DNA of 64,000 nt from contig CAWJAF010000004.1 in assembly GCA_963840785.1 (NCBI GenBank), positions 124,001 through 188,000 of the forward strand. Reading direction: 5' to 3'. The stretch is from JALYOK01 sp963840785. GTDB lineage: Bacteria > Pseudomonadota > Gammaproteobacteria > Burkholderiales > JALYOK01. The notes beneath the pieces were generated by a model, which ran no database searches, was not told the origin of the DNA, and saw only the letters and a list, made by a program, of their open reading frames with translations. Position 1 is the first letter of the stretch, and every line of letters starts with the position of its first letter. Below, piece after piece: positions 46,819 to 57,655 of this stretch. Both the position numbers and the translations under genes were made by a program.

Positions 46819-47475
46819 ATGACGCTACACGTTGATCTCTATTACACCATGCGGTCTCCGTACTGCTACTTGTCGACTCCGCAGCTGAGTCACCTAGTCG
46901 CGGAATACGAATTGGTGTTCGACTTAAAGCCGGTGTATCCACTGGCCGTCAGCGACCCGACGTTTTTTCAGCGTATAGATCCACTATTCCCGCCTTATCT
47001 ATTCAAGGACACCGCGCGCATTGCGAAAAGACTGAATATTCCGTATCGCTGGCCTCGCCCGGATCCGATCGTACAGAACATGGAAACGAAGGAGATTGCC
47101 TCGGTGCAGCCGTACATTCGCAATTTGACTTGCCTGGCGCAAGCGGCCGCCGAAAGAGGCCGTGGGTTAGAGTTCGTCGTATCGGTTAGTAAGCTGATAT
47201 TTAGCCCTGAGGTAGACGGTTGGAATACTGGCACCTACCTGGAGGACGCAATTACTGCCGCGGGTTTGGATGCGAAAGAACTGAGTGACGCAGTTAGAAA
47301 CGAAACTCAACATCTGGAATCGGCGATCGTCAAAAACAGAAAACAGCAGCTAGCGGCGGGACATTGGGGCGCGCCTCTTTTTGTCTTTGAAGGCGAAATA
47401 TTCTTCGGGCAGGACCGTATCGTAGACTTGATCTGGCACCTCAAGAATTTTGGCCTGGAGTCTCGCTCAGATTAA
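46819..47475 (+). CDS. DsbA/HCCA-isomerase-like thioredoxin-fold protein (possible cassette gene 4)
   Basis: 218 aa thioredoxin-fold protein of the DsbA/2-hydroxychromene-2-carboxylate isomerase group: DLYYTMRSPYCYLSTPQLS at the N-terminus, KRLNIPYRWPRPDP, and GHWGAPLFVFEGEIFFGQDR near the end. The active-site Cys-x-x-Cys is absent, so a glutathione-dependent isomerase is more likely than a disulfide oxidase. It begins 20 bases after attC site 3, but no clear attC follows it, so it is either the last cassette with a lost site or the flanking chromosomal gene. Confidence 0.8.
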   Translation: MTLHVDLYYTMRSPYCYLSTPQLSHLVAEYELVFDLKPVYPLAVSDPTFFQRIDPLFPPYLFKDTARIAKRLNIPYRWPRPDPIVQNMETKEIASVQPYIRNLTCLAQAAAERGRGLEFVVSVSKLIFSPEVDGWNTGTYLEDAITAAGLDAKELSDAVRNETQHLESAIVKNRKQQLAAGHWGAPLFVFEGEIFFGQDRIVDLIWHLKNFGLESRSD

Positions 47476-47779
47476 GATAGGCCAAGTGCAGGATCGACGT
47501 GCACTCTAACCAGCCAGAGGGAGCGTTATCGCGACTGAATGTTATTTAATCGCGTATCTCGTCATAGTCAGCCACGTAGAGGCGATTTGAATTCGGCTAA
47601 GTCGCTTGGTTTTTCTTACTAGTAAAATACGTAAATACAGAAAACTTTCCTTGAAATCTGTATGCGCCGGAGAATTTTTGGGAATTTTTTCTGCGGAGGC
47701 GCTGATAGAATTTCAATCTGCAAGGCGTCGCTATACCCACGGCGATGGCCTTTCGTTCCGACCCCTACAGGAGTTTGAC
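47476..47779. other. 304-bp region after the cassette array
   Basis: No gene. I searched for a fourth attC: CTCTAAC at about 47504 and GTTATTT at about 47541 do not fit the RYYYAAC/GTTRRRY rules. The AT-rich second half (47600-47720) probably holds the promoter of the oxidoreductase gene. Confidence 0.5.
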
Positions 47780-50700
47780 ATGCAAGCAGTCACGCTAGAC
47801 GACAAGTACGTCCGCGACGATCATCGCGTTTACTTGACCGGTATCCAAGCGCTGGTGCGCCTTACCCTGGTGCAGCGGCGCCGTGACCTGGCCGCGGGGC
47901 TCAACACCGCGGGTTTTATTTCCGGCTATCGTGGCTCGCCGCTCGGCGGGTTGGACGAAGCCCTTTGGAAAGCCAAGAAACACCTCGAAGCGCATCACGT
48001 TAAATTCGTGCCCGGCGTTAACGAAGAATTTGCCGCGACCGCCGTCTGGGGCACGCAGCAAGTCGATTTGATCGGCAAAGCCAAATACGATGGCGTGTAC
48101 GCGCTGTGGTACGGCAAAGGCCCAGGCGTGGATCGCTGCGGTGACGTGTTTAAGCACATGAATTTCGCCGGTACCGCTAAAAACGGCGGCGTGTTACTGG
48201 TTGCCGGCGACGATCACGGCGCCTACTCGTCGACACTGCCGCATCAAAGCGATCATCTGTTCGCCGCCTCGATGATTCCGGTGCTGTATCCGTGCAACGT
48301 TTCGGAATACATCGAACTGGGATTGCACGGCTGGGCGATGTCGCGCTTTTCTGGTTGCGCGGTTGGGTTCAAGGCGCTTGCCGATACGGTTGAATCGTCC
48401 GCTTCGATCGAAGCCGATCCGTTTCGAGTGAAGACGCTCATTCCAACTGATTTCACCATGCCGGAAGGCGGACTCAATGCCCGCCTGTTAAGCGACCCGC
48501 TTGGGCTGCAGGCGCGCAAACAAGAAGCTTTGATGCAGGATTACAAGATCTACGCGGCAATGGCGTACGCACGACTGAACAAAATCAATCACACCACCAT
48601 CGATACACCGAATGCGCGCTTAGGTATTATCGCATCCGGCAAGTCGTACATGGACGTCCTCGAAGCGCTGGATGAATTAGGCATCAATAAGCAACGTGCC
48701 GAAGAAATCGGCATCCGCGTGTTCAAGGTTTCTATGCCTTGGCCGCTCGAGCCGGATGGCGTGCGCGAATTCTCCAAAGGGTCTGGAAGAAATACTGGTG
48801 GTCGAAGAAAAGCGCCAGATGGTCGAGTATCAGCTTAAGGAGCAGCTCTACAACTGGCATGCGGACGTGCGCCCACGCGTGATCGGCAAATTCGACGATC
48901 AAGGCGAATGGGTGCATCCGCGCGGCGAATGGCTGCTTCCGGCGAAAGCGGATTTTTCGATCGCGCAGATCGCCCGCGTCATCGCTTCGCGCATCGCGCG
49001 CTTCCATCAAAGCGATGCGATTAAAGCGCGGCTTGCGTTCCTGGATGCAAAAGAAGAAGTACTCAAAAAAGCAGTGAGTACACCGCCGCGTCCGGCTTAT
49101 TATTGTTCCGGCTGCCCGCACAACACGTCGACCAAAACGCCGGAGGGCAGTATCGCGCTGGCGGGCATTGGCTGTCACGTCATGGCGACGTCGATCTACC
49201 CGGAATACAACAAAACCACGACGCAGATGGGTGGCGAAGGCACGCCATGGGTTGGTCAGGCGCCATTTTCCGAACGCTCGCATGTGTTTTCGAATCTTGG
49301 CGACGGTACGTATTTCCATTCGGGCTCGCTGGCGATTCGTTCCGCAATCGCGGCGAAGGTCAACATTACCTATAAGATTCTCTACAACGACGCCGTTGCG
49401 ATGACCGGTGGGCAGCCGGTTGATGGTACGATTTCCGTTGCAATGATCGCGCAACAAATGGCGGCCGAGGGCGTGAAGCGCATCGCATTGGTGACCGAGG
49501 ATTTGTCCCGCTACACTGACCGCTCACAACTACCCACGCAGGTCACACTACACGATCGCCGCGATCTGGATGCCGTGCAACGCGAATTGCGCGAAGTGCC
49601 CGGCGCTTCAGTGTTGATCTACGATCAAACTTGCGCCGCCGAAAAACGCCGCCGCCGCAAGAAGGGCGAATTTCCGCAGCCTACGCAGCGTGTGTTCATC
49701 AACGAAGCGGTATGCGAAGGCTGTGGCGACTGCGGCGTACAATCGAACTGCACTTCGATCCTGCCATTGGAAACGGAATTCGGTCGCAAGCGCACGATCG
49801 ATCAATCCTCGTGTAATCAGGACTATTCTTGCATCAAAGGCTTCTGCCCGAGCTTTGTTTCCGTTGAAGGCGGCAAGCCGCGTAAATCCAAGCACGCGCA
49901 AGCGGTCGCCAAGGACGACTTTGCCGTGCTGACAATACCGCAGCCGCCAAAACTTGAAGCCGCACCATACAACATTTTAATTACCGGCATCGGCGGCACC
50001 GGCGTGATCACCATCGGCGCCCTGCTCGGCATGGCCGCGCACCTCGAAGGCAAAGGCACTTCGGCATTGGATATGACAGGCATGTCGCAGAAAAATGGTT
50101 CCGTGACCTCGCACGTGCGCATCGCCGCAAGCCCCGACGATATTCATGCGCAGCGCATCGCGACCGGCGAAGCCGATTTGATTCTCGGTTGCGACATGTT
50201 GACGGCCGGGGCTCACGATGCGATCGCCAAAACCCGTCCGGGGCGTACAGTCGTAGTGATTAACGCCCATCAACAGCCGCCCGGAACTTTTGCGCAAAAT
50301 GCCGACTGGACTTTTCCGGATCAGTCTATCCGCGCGCTAATCGATGAATCGGTCGGCGGTCGTTCGCATTTTTTCGATGCGACGCGCTTGGCGACCGCGC
50401 TTCTCGGCGATTCAATCGCCAGCAATTTATTCATGCTAGGTTTCGCGTTCCAAAAGGGATTGATTCCGCTAGAAGAAGCATCGTTACTGCACGCCATCGA
50501 ATTGAACGGCGTCGCCGTCGAAGCGAATAAACAAGCGTTTTTGTGGGGCCGCCGTTATGCGGCCGACGCGGCGAAAGTCGAACGCACCGCATCGCCGGCA
50601 CAACCAGTCGTTGTTCAGATGCCGCAGAATTTGGATACCTTGCTACGTCGACGTGTTGCGCATCTCACGCAGTATCAAAATGCAGCCTACGCCACGCGCT

Positions 50701-51281
50701 TCGCAGAACGCGTCGAAAAGATACGCGAGGCTGAAGCACGGCTCGGCAAAGGCGATGCGTTAACTAAATCCGTCGCCAAAAATCTTTCTAAGTTGATGGC
50801 GTACAAGGACGAATTTGAAGTTGCTCGCCTCTACAGCGACGGCGAATTCGAAAAGCGGCTCGCCGAAACCTTTGAAGGCGATTTTAAGGTGAAGTTTCAT
50901 CTTGCACCGCCATTGTTCGCCAAGCGCGACGCGCAGGGCAATCTCATGAAAGCGCAATACGGTACCTGGATGAAATTTGCATTTGGAATGTTGGCGAAAT
51001 TCAAAGGGCTGCGCGGCACGGTGCTCGATCCTTTCGCCCGCACCGAGGAAAGAAAACAGGAACGCCAGTTAATCGCTGACTACGAAACAATGATAGACGA
51101 AATCATCGGCTCGTTGTCGGTCGACAATTACGACACGGCAATCGCTCTGGCGAGCCAACCGGAGCGTATCCGAGGCTTCGGTCACGTCAAGCAGAAGAGC
51201 ATGGACGCAGCGAAAATGGAACGCGAAGCGCTATTGCAACGTTTCCGTACCGGCCGGGCGAAGACGGAAATTGCAGCCTGA
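47780..51281 (+). CDS. Indolepyruvate ferredoxin oxidoreductase, fused three-domain type, frameshifted
   Basis: About 1165 aa enzyme that oxidatively decarboxylates aryl- or branched-chain 2-oxoacids to acyl-CoA. Order: pyrimidine-binding domain (SGYRGSPLGGLDE), TPP domain (GIGCHVMA, FSNLGDGTYFHSGSLAIR), a cysteine-rich Fe-S region (CSGCPHNTST; CEGCGDCGVQSNC; CNQDYSCIKGFC), and the gamma-type domain (ITGIGGTGVITIGALLG). The ATG at 47780 has an AGGAG site at 47769. One indel at about 48778 splits the first domain from the rest. Followed by icmF and an acyl-CoA dehydrogenase, suggesting a joint catabolic route. Confidence 0.93.
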
Positions 51282-51367
51282 GCCGACGCGTTGCGCGAGC
51301 GCCAAGTAACCGAGTATTATTTGAAGTGGCTTAAGTGCATTATTGGGTTTCGTATAAATGAGTGACC

Positions 51368-51450
51368 GCCGACCTCTCACCCCAGCCCTGTCCCGCCCCG
51401 GCGGGAGAGGAAGTCCCCTCGCCCCGTTGCGGGGAGAGGGTCAGGGTGGG
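51368..51450. repeat. Palindromic repeat in the icmF leader
   Basis: CTCACCCCAGCCCTG...GGCGGGAGAGG and CCCCGTTGCGGGGAGAGGGT followed by CAGGGTGGGGG: nested inverted repeats of a widely dispersed bacterial type. It makes the upstream in-frame ATG at 51358 an unlikely start for icmF. Confidence 0.65.
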
Positions 51451-51558
51451 GGTTGGCGATCACTTATCTGTACGAAACTCAGTGAACCCACAACCAAGAA
51501 TTTTGCGCGGCGTATTGTTGCCTTAACACCGAAATCAAGTATGCCCCAGAGGAAAATC

Positions 51559-54500
51559 ATGACCGACCTTAGCAATCGCCCCGCCGACACCGCTGTGGCG
51601 AATACGCGCCAAATCCGTTTCGTCACCGCAGCAAGCCTGTTCGACGGCCATGACGCGTCGATCAACATTATGCGGCGCATTCTGCAGCAAACTGGCGTGG
51701 AAGTGATTCATTTGGGTCACAATCGCTCGGTTCAAGAAGTGGTCAATGCGGCGGTGCAAGAGGATGTTCACGGTTTGGCAGTGAGTTCCTACCAGGGCGG
51801 TCACGTCGAGTACTTCAAGTACATGATCGATCTTTTGAAGGAACGCGGCGGCGAGAACATCAAGGTATTCGGTGGTGGCGGTGGCGTAATCATCGGCTCG
51901 GAAATCAATGAACTGCAGTCTTACGGCGTCGAGCGAATTTATTCGCCCGAGGACGGCGCTCGCATGGGCCTTGTCGGCATGATCGAAGACATGATCGCGC
52001 GCTCGCGGGACGATCTCTCCACAAAAGCGCCTTCGGATCTGTCCGCCGTGCTCTCCGGTGATCAGCGCGCGCTGGCGCGATTGATCACAGGCTTGGAAGC
52101 TGGATCGCTGCCGGAAAGTTTGCGTAAGCAAGTCATGAGTACCGCCTCAACGAAAAAATCCGTTCCGGTGCTCGGCGTTACCGGTACCGGTGGTTCGGGC
52201 AAGTCTTCGCTGACGGACGAATTGATCCGCCGTTTCCGACTCGATCTGGATGATCGATTGAAGATCGCCATTATCGCCGTCGACCCGACGCGGCGAAAAA
52301 CCGGGGGAGCACTACTCGGCGACCGAATTCGCATGAACGCCATCGAAGGCGACCGCATTTTTATGCGCTCGTTGGCGACCAAAGGCGGTGGTGTGGAGAT
52401 TGCGCCGTGTTTGCCGGAAGTGATCGCCGCTTGCAAATGCGCGGGCTACGACTTGATCGTCGTGGAAACTTCCGGTATCGGTCAAGGCGACGCAGCGATC
52501 GTGCCGCACGTCGATGTCTCGCTCTACGTGATGACACCGGAGTACGGCGCCGCCAGCCAACTCGAAAAAATCGACATGCTGGATTTCGCCAATTTTGTGG
52601 CGATTAATAAATTTGATCGGAAGGGCGCACTGGACGCGCTACGTGATGTGAGTAAACAATTTCAGCGCAACCAAAGCGATTTCACCAAAGGTCCGGATCA
52701 GATGCCGGTGTTCGGCACCATGGCGGCGCGCTTCAACGACGATGGCGTTACTGCTCTTTATCACAAGCTACTGCACAAACTCGCGGAGAAGGGATTGCAG
52801 CCGGGTGCGTCGCGGTTGCCCTTGCAGAACACGCGTCACTCGACCAATCAAACGCCGATTGTGCCGCCAGCACGCACGCGCTATCTCGCTGAAATCTCCG
52901 ATACAGTTCGCGGCTATAAGCGTCACGCGGCGGAGCAATCAACTGTGGCGCGTGAACGCCAGCAATTGCTCGCGGCAAAACATCTGCTGCAAAAAGAATG
53001 TCAAGAAGACAACGCGAATTTGCTTACGCTTGCGAAAACCCGCGACGAACGACTCACCGGCGAAAGCCGCAAGTTACTCGACCAGTGGCCCGATCTGCAG
53101 AAAGCATACAGTGGCGACGAATATGTGGTGAAGATTCGCGATAAAGAAATTCGCAGTAAGCTGACCAGTCAATCGTTGTCGGGCACACCGATACGCAAAG
53201 TGGCATTGCCCCACTACGAAGACCATGGCGAGCAGCTCAAATGGCTGATGCTGGAAAATGTGCCGGGTTCGTTCCCGTTCACCGGCGGCGTGTTTGCATT
53301 CAAGCGCGAGAATGAGGATCCGACGCGAATGTTTGCCGGCGAAGGCGATCCGTTCCGCACCAATAAGCGCTTTCATCTGCTCGCCGCCGACATGCCGGCT
53401 AAGCGACTATCAACAGCATTCGATTCGGTGACGCTGTACGGATTTCGATCCCGATCTTCGTCCTGATATTTACGGCAAGGTCGGTAATTCCGGCGTTTCC
53501 ATCGCCACGCTCGAAGACATGAAGGTTCTTTATTCCGGATTTGATTTGACGGCACCAAACAACTCCGTATCCATGACAATCAACGGCCCTGCGCCGACGA
53601 TTCTCGCGATGTTTATGAACACCGCCGTCGATCAGCAGTCGATAAGTTCCGCAAAGACAATAGCCGCGATGCGACGAGCGACGAGGCACAGAAGATTAAG
53701 GCATGGACATTCGCTACCGTTCGCGGCACGGTGCAGGCGGACATTCTGAAAGGAAGATCAAGGCCAAAATACCTGCATCTACTCGACAGAGTTCAGCCTC
53801 AAGGTAATGGGTGATATTCAGGATTATTTTATCCATCACAGCGTCCGCAATTTTTACTCGGTGTCGATCTCCGGCTACCACATCGCCGAGGCCGGTGCGA
53901 ATCCGATCAGCCAACTCGCTTTCACGTTGTCAAACGGATTTACGTTCGTCGAAGCCTATCTCGCGCGTGGCATGCACATCGACGATTTCGCGCCTAATCT
54001 GTCGTTCTTTTTCAGCAACGGGATGGATCCGGAATACACCGTGATCGGCCGCGTGGCGCGCCGCATCTGGGCCGTGGCGATGCGTAACAAGTACGGTGCC
54101 AACGAACGCTCGCAGAAATTGAAATATCACTGCCAAACTTCCGGCCGTTCGCTGCACGCGCAGGAGATCGACTTCAACGATATCCGCACCACTTTGCAGG
54201 CGTTGATCGCCACTTACGATAATGCGAATAGCCTGCATACCAACGCTTACGACGAAGCCATCACCACGCCGACGGAAGAAAGCGTGCGGCGCGCGATGGC
54301 GATCCAGTTGATCATCAATCGCGAGTGGGGTTTGGCGAAAAACGAGAATCCGAATCAAGGCAGCTTCATCATCGATGAGTTAACCGATCTCGTGGAAGCG
54401 GCAGTGCTCAAGGAGTTTGAAGCGATCAGCGAGCGTGGCGGCGTGCTCGGCGCCATGGAGCTCGGCTACCAACGCGGCAAAATCCAAGAAGAGTCGCTTT

Positions 54501-54823
54501 ACTACGAGCATAAAAAGCACGACGGCTCTTATCCGATCATCGGCGTGAATACCTTCCGCAATCCGAAGGGCGATACCGTACCGCAATCGCTCGAGTTGGC
54601 GCGTTCCACCGAAGAAGAAAAGCAGTCTCAACTCAAACGCCTGGGCGATTTTCACGCTCAACATCAAGGCGCCAGCGACGCAATGCTAAAGCGCTTGCAG
54701 CAGGCGGTGATTGATAACGCCAATGTGTTCGAAGTGCTGATGGATGCAGTGCGAGTGTGTTCGTTAGGGCAGATTACACACGCATTATTCTCCGTTGGCG
54801 GACAGTACCGGCGCAGCATGTAA
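51559..54823 (+). CDS. icmF: Fused isobutyryl-CoA mutase IcmF, frameshifted
   Basis: Adenosylcobalamin-dependent mutase with its own G-protein chaperone. Order: B12-binding domain (SLFDGHDASINIMRRIL, His as cobalt ligand), GTPase domain (GVTGTGGSGKSS P-loop, VDPTRRKTGGALLGDRIRM, NKFDRKGA), linker, and mutase barrel (GSFPFTGGVFAFKRENEDPTRM, FAGEGDPFRTNKRFH, SVSISGYHIAEAGA). GVFAFK has Phe where methylmalonyl-CoA mutase has Tyr, favouring isobutyryl/n-butyryl-CoA. Start ATG 51559. Indels near 53445, 53640 and 53755. Isomerises isobutyryl- and butyryl-CoA. Confidence 0.94.
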
Positions 54824-54831
54824 CGAAACAT

Positions 54832-54888
54832 GTAGGGTGCGCACCGCGCACCAAACCGAAGCCACGGCGTGCGCATTGCGCACCCTAC
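54832..54888. repeat. Inverted repeat of the GTAGGGTGCGCAC family
   Basis: GTAGGGTGCGCACCGCGCAC (54832-54851) and GCGTGCGCATTGCGCACCCT followed by AC (54867-54888) form a hairpin between icmF and the dehydrogenase gene. Single arms of the same family occur at 8950-8971 and 44317-44340. Confidence 0.7.
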
Positions 54889-54909
54889 TAAAATTTCTGA
54901 AGGATCAGT

Positions 54910-56712
54910 ATGGCCGAATACGCCGCCCCCATTCGCGATTTGCAATTTGTAATTAAGGAGCTCTGTGGTCTGGACGAGATCACAGCACTACCCGGTAAAA
55001 GTGAAGTCACCGCTGAACTAGTCGACGCCGTGCTGGACGAAGCGGGCAAGTTCGCCACGAAAGTTATCAGTCCTCTAAATGCGGTTTGCGACAAAATCGG
55101 CTGCAAATGGAATGACGGTGCCGTGACCACGCCGCCCGGCACGAAGGAGGCATACCGCCAATTTATCGACGCGGGATGGCCGGCATTGCAAGGCGATCCG
55201 GCGTTTGGCGGACAAGGATTGCCGCATGTTCTTGCGCATCCGGTATCGGAAATTTGGAACGGCGCGAACATGGCGTTCTTCTTAGGCCCCATGCTCACGC
55301 TCAGCGCTGTATTGGCATTGACCAAACACGGTACCGATGAGCAACGACGTTTGTATCTGGCGAAGCTCATCAGCGGCGAGTGGATGGGCACAATGAATTT
55401 AACCGAGCCACAAGCCGGATCGGACCTCGCCGCGGTGCGCACCCGCGCGATCCCGCAAGGCGACCACTACCGCTTGCATGGCACGAAAATTTTTATCACC
55501 TACGGCGAACACGACTGGACTGACAACATTATCCACCTGGTGCTCGCGCGCACGCCTGACGCGCCGGAAGGTGTCAAAGGCATATCCATGTTCATCGTGC
55601 CGAAGTTTTTGGTAAACGCGGACGGCTCTCTCGGTGCGCGCAATGACATTAGATGCGTCTCCATCGAACACAAATTGGGAATCAATGGCAGTCCCACTGC
55701 TGTGCTGTCCTTTGGCGATAAGGAGGGCGCGGTCGGCTATTTGTTCGGGGAAGAAAATCGCGGACTGCAATACATGTTCACGATGATGAACTCGGCACGC
55801 CTGGAAGTGGGGATCGAGGGCATCGGTATCGCCGAACGCGCCTACCAGCGTGCACTTGTTTATGCGCAGGAGCGCGTGCAAGGCCGCGACATCGCGGTGC
55901 GTGGAGGCGCTCCTGTCGCCATCGTTCAACACCCCGACGTGAGTAGGATGCTGATGAGCATGCGCGCGCAAACCGAAGCGATGCGGGCGATGGCTATCAT
56001 GGCGTCTTTCTCGCTCGATATGTCGCACCAACATCCCGATCGTGAAGAGCGATTCAAGCATCAAGCGCGGGTCGATTTCATTACGCCCATCGTGAAAGGT
56101 TGGTGCACTGAGCAATCGATCGAGGTTGCCTCACTTGGCGTGCAAATCCATGGCGGCATGGGCTTCATCGAGGAAACCGGCGCGGCACAGCACTATCGCG
56201 ACGCGCGCATCACCACCATTTACGAGGGCACCACCGGCATTCAAGCCAATGACCTCATCGGCCGCAAATTGGCCGGCGAGAAAGGCAAGACCGCGATTTC
56301 CCTCATCGACGAAATTCAGGCCTTCAATTCGTCGCTAGCGCAGGAGCAACATGCGGCATTGATCTCGATCAGCAGGCAATTGAGCAAAGGATTGATCGCG
56401 CTGCGCGGCGCGACCGATTGGCTATTGGCGAACTATGACAAAGATGTGCGCGCCGCAGCGGCGGGTGCGGTACCTTATCTCAAGCTGTGGGGAATTGTGC
56501 TTGGTGGATATCAACTTGCCAAATCCGCACTGATTGCGATGAAAAAACTGGACGACGAAAGTAGCGAAGTGGAATTCTATCAAGCCAAAATTTCCACGGC
56601 CCGATTTTTCGCAGAGCACCACTTGCCGCAGGCCTCTTCATTTAGCGAAGCCATCGTTATTGGTGCCGACAGCGCGTTGGCATTTTCTCTGAAGCCCCGT
56701 TGGCGCCCATAA
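54910..56712 (+). CDS. Acyl-CoA dehydrogenase (DmdC-like, long form)
   Basis: 600 aa FAD-dependent dehydrogenase of the long type with an extra C-terminal domain, as in 3-methylmercaptopropionyl-CoA dehydrogenase DmdC. Motifs: GTMNLTEPQAGSDLAAVRT, HGTKIFITYGEHD, EHKLGINGSPTAVLSF, and the catalytic-base/FAD region QIHGGMGFIEETGAAQHYRDARITTIYEGTTGIQ. Intact. Position after icmF suggests use of branched- or short-chain acyl-CoA, but the substrate is not readable. Confidence 0.9.
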   Translation: MAEYAAPIRDLQFVIKELCGLDEITALPGKSEVTAELVDAVLDEAGKFATKVISPLNAVCDKIGCKWNDGAVTTPPGTKEAYRQFIDAGWPALQGDPAFGGQGLPHVLAHPVSEIWNGANMAFFLGPMLTLSAVLALTKHGTDEQRRLYLAKLISGEWMGTMNLTEPQAGSDLAAVRTRAIPQGDHYRLHGTKIFITYGEHDWTDNIIHLVLARTPDAPEGVKGISMFIVPKFLVNADGSLGARNDIRCVSIEHKLGINGSPTAVLSFGDKEGAVGYLFGEENRGLQYMFTMMNSARLEVGIEGIGIAERAYQRALVYAQERVQGRDIAVRGGAPVAIVQHPDVSRMLMSMRAQTEAMRAMAIMASFSLDMSHQHPDREERFKHQARVDFITPIVKGWCTEQSIEVASLGVQIHGGMGFIEETGAAQHYRDARITTIYEGTTGIQANDLIGRKLAGEKGKTAISLIDEIQAFNSSLAQEQHAALISISRQLSKGLIALRGATDWLLANYDKDVRAAAAGAVPYLKLWGIVLGGYQLAKSALIAMKKLDDESSEVEFYQAKISTARFFAEHHLPQASSFSEAIVIGADSALAFSLKPRWRP

Positions 56713-57058
56713 GGTAGGCATTCAGACTGCAAAAGTACAACCGGTGCAGCTAGGCTGAATGGCTCGGATACCCAGTGACGGCCTGCCACATAGGGTTGGT
56801 GGATTGCAGGGTACTCCGGATGCGTGGGCTTAGCCCGGGTAAATTACCGATTCTTGAGGTGACTCCAATAACTGTTGATAGACTGCCCGGAAGCCGCCGG
56901 TCATGAACTTCGGCTTTTGGAAACTACACACAGTTACGAACTGCCTATAGGGGTCGATTTCGTCTATCGATAAGTTCCTTTTTCGCGTTCAATTCGTATC
57001 GCGCTCACCGGCCAACGTGGACTAGCGAGAAGTATATTGGTAGGCGAATTCATCATCA
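56713..57058. other. 346-bp intergenic region, no feature seen
   Basis: Neither strand shows a plausible gene or a clean repeat. It separates the acyl-CoA dehydrogenase gene from a converging reverse-strand block. Confidence 0.5.
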
Positions 57059-57652
57059 TTATTGCTTGAGTTTAACCGCAATTTCTGCGAGTCGTTTGCC
57101 GAGCGCAATCGTCAATTTCTTTTCGTCTTCGCTAATCACCGCGTCGTTGGTTATGCCCGCGACATGGCTTGCGCCATAGGGCGATCCGCCGCTGCGTGTC
57201 GTCGAGAGAGCCGGCTCGGTGTAAGGCAATCCAACGATTAGCATGCCGTGATGCAATAACGGCAGCATCATGGAAATCAATGTGGTTTCCTGGCCGCCAT
57301 GCTGTGTTCCGGTTGAGGTAAACACCGCAGCGGGCTTGCCAGCGAGCGCGCCTTTGAGCCACAGCTCGGAGGTGCCATCCCAGAAATATTTGAGCGCCGC
57401 AGCCATATTGCCAAAGCGAGTCGGCGAACCTAACGCGACCCCGATGCAATCCTGCAAATCGCGCAGTTCAACGTAGGGCGCACCGGAATCGGGCACCGCT
57501 GGTAAGATTTCTTGAGTAATCGGCGCGACCTTCGGAACCGTGCGCAATCGCGCATGCACACCCGGCACTTGCTCGACGCCGCGTGCAACCAATTGCGCCA
57601 ATTGTTTCACGGCGCCGCCTTGGCTGTAATACAGCACCAGCACGTCTTGCAT
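57059..57652 (-). CDS. wrbA: NAD(P)H:quinone oxidoreductase, WrbA-like flavodoxin
   Basis: FMN flavodoxin-fold protein: VLVLYYSQGGAVKQLAQ (phosphate-binding), GSPTRFGNMAAALKYFWDGT, FTSTGTQHGGQETTLISMM, and GGSPYGASHVAG near the end. 197 aa, as expected for WrbA, which reduces quinones by two electrons. The stop of the upstream PilZ-type gene lies 3 bases before its start, so they may be co-transcribed. Confidence 0.92.
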   Translation of the reverse strand: MQDVLVLYYSQGGAVKQLAQLVARGVEQVPGVHARLRTVPKVAPITQEILPAVPDSGAPYVELRDLQDCIGVALGSPTRFGNMAAALKYFWDGTSELWLKGALAGKPAAVFTSTGTQHGGQETTLISMMLPLLHHGMLIVGLPYTEPALSTTRSGGSPYGASHVAGITNDAVISEDEKKLTIALGKRLAEIAVKLKQ

Positions 57653-57655
57653 CAG

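Noticed and set aside
47476..47605. A fourth attC site after the DsbA-like gene
   Set aside because: Nearby CTCTAAC and GTTATTT do not satisfy the core rules, and no paired inner arms are visible.
51358..51558. An N-terminal extension of IcmF from ATG 51358
   Set aside because: It translates a dispersed palindromic repeat. The ATG at 51559 has a ribosome-binding site and begins the family-typical N-terminus.
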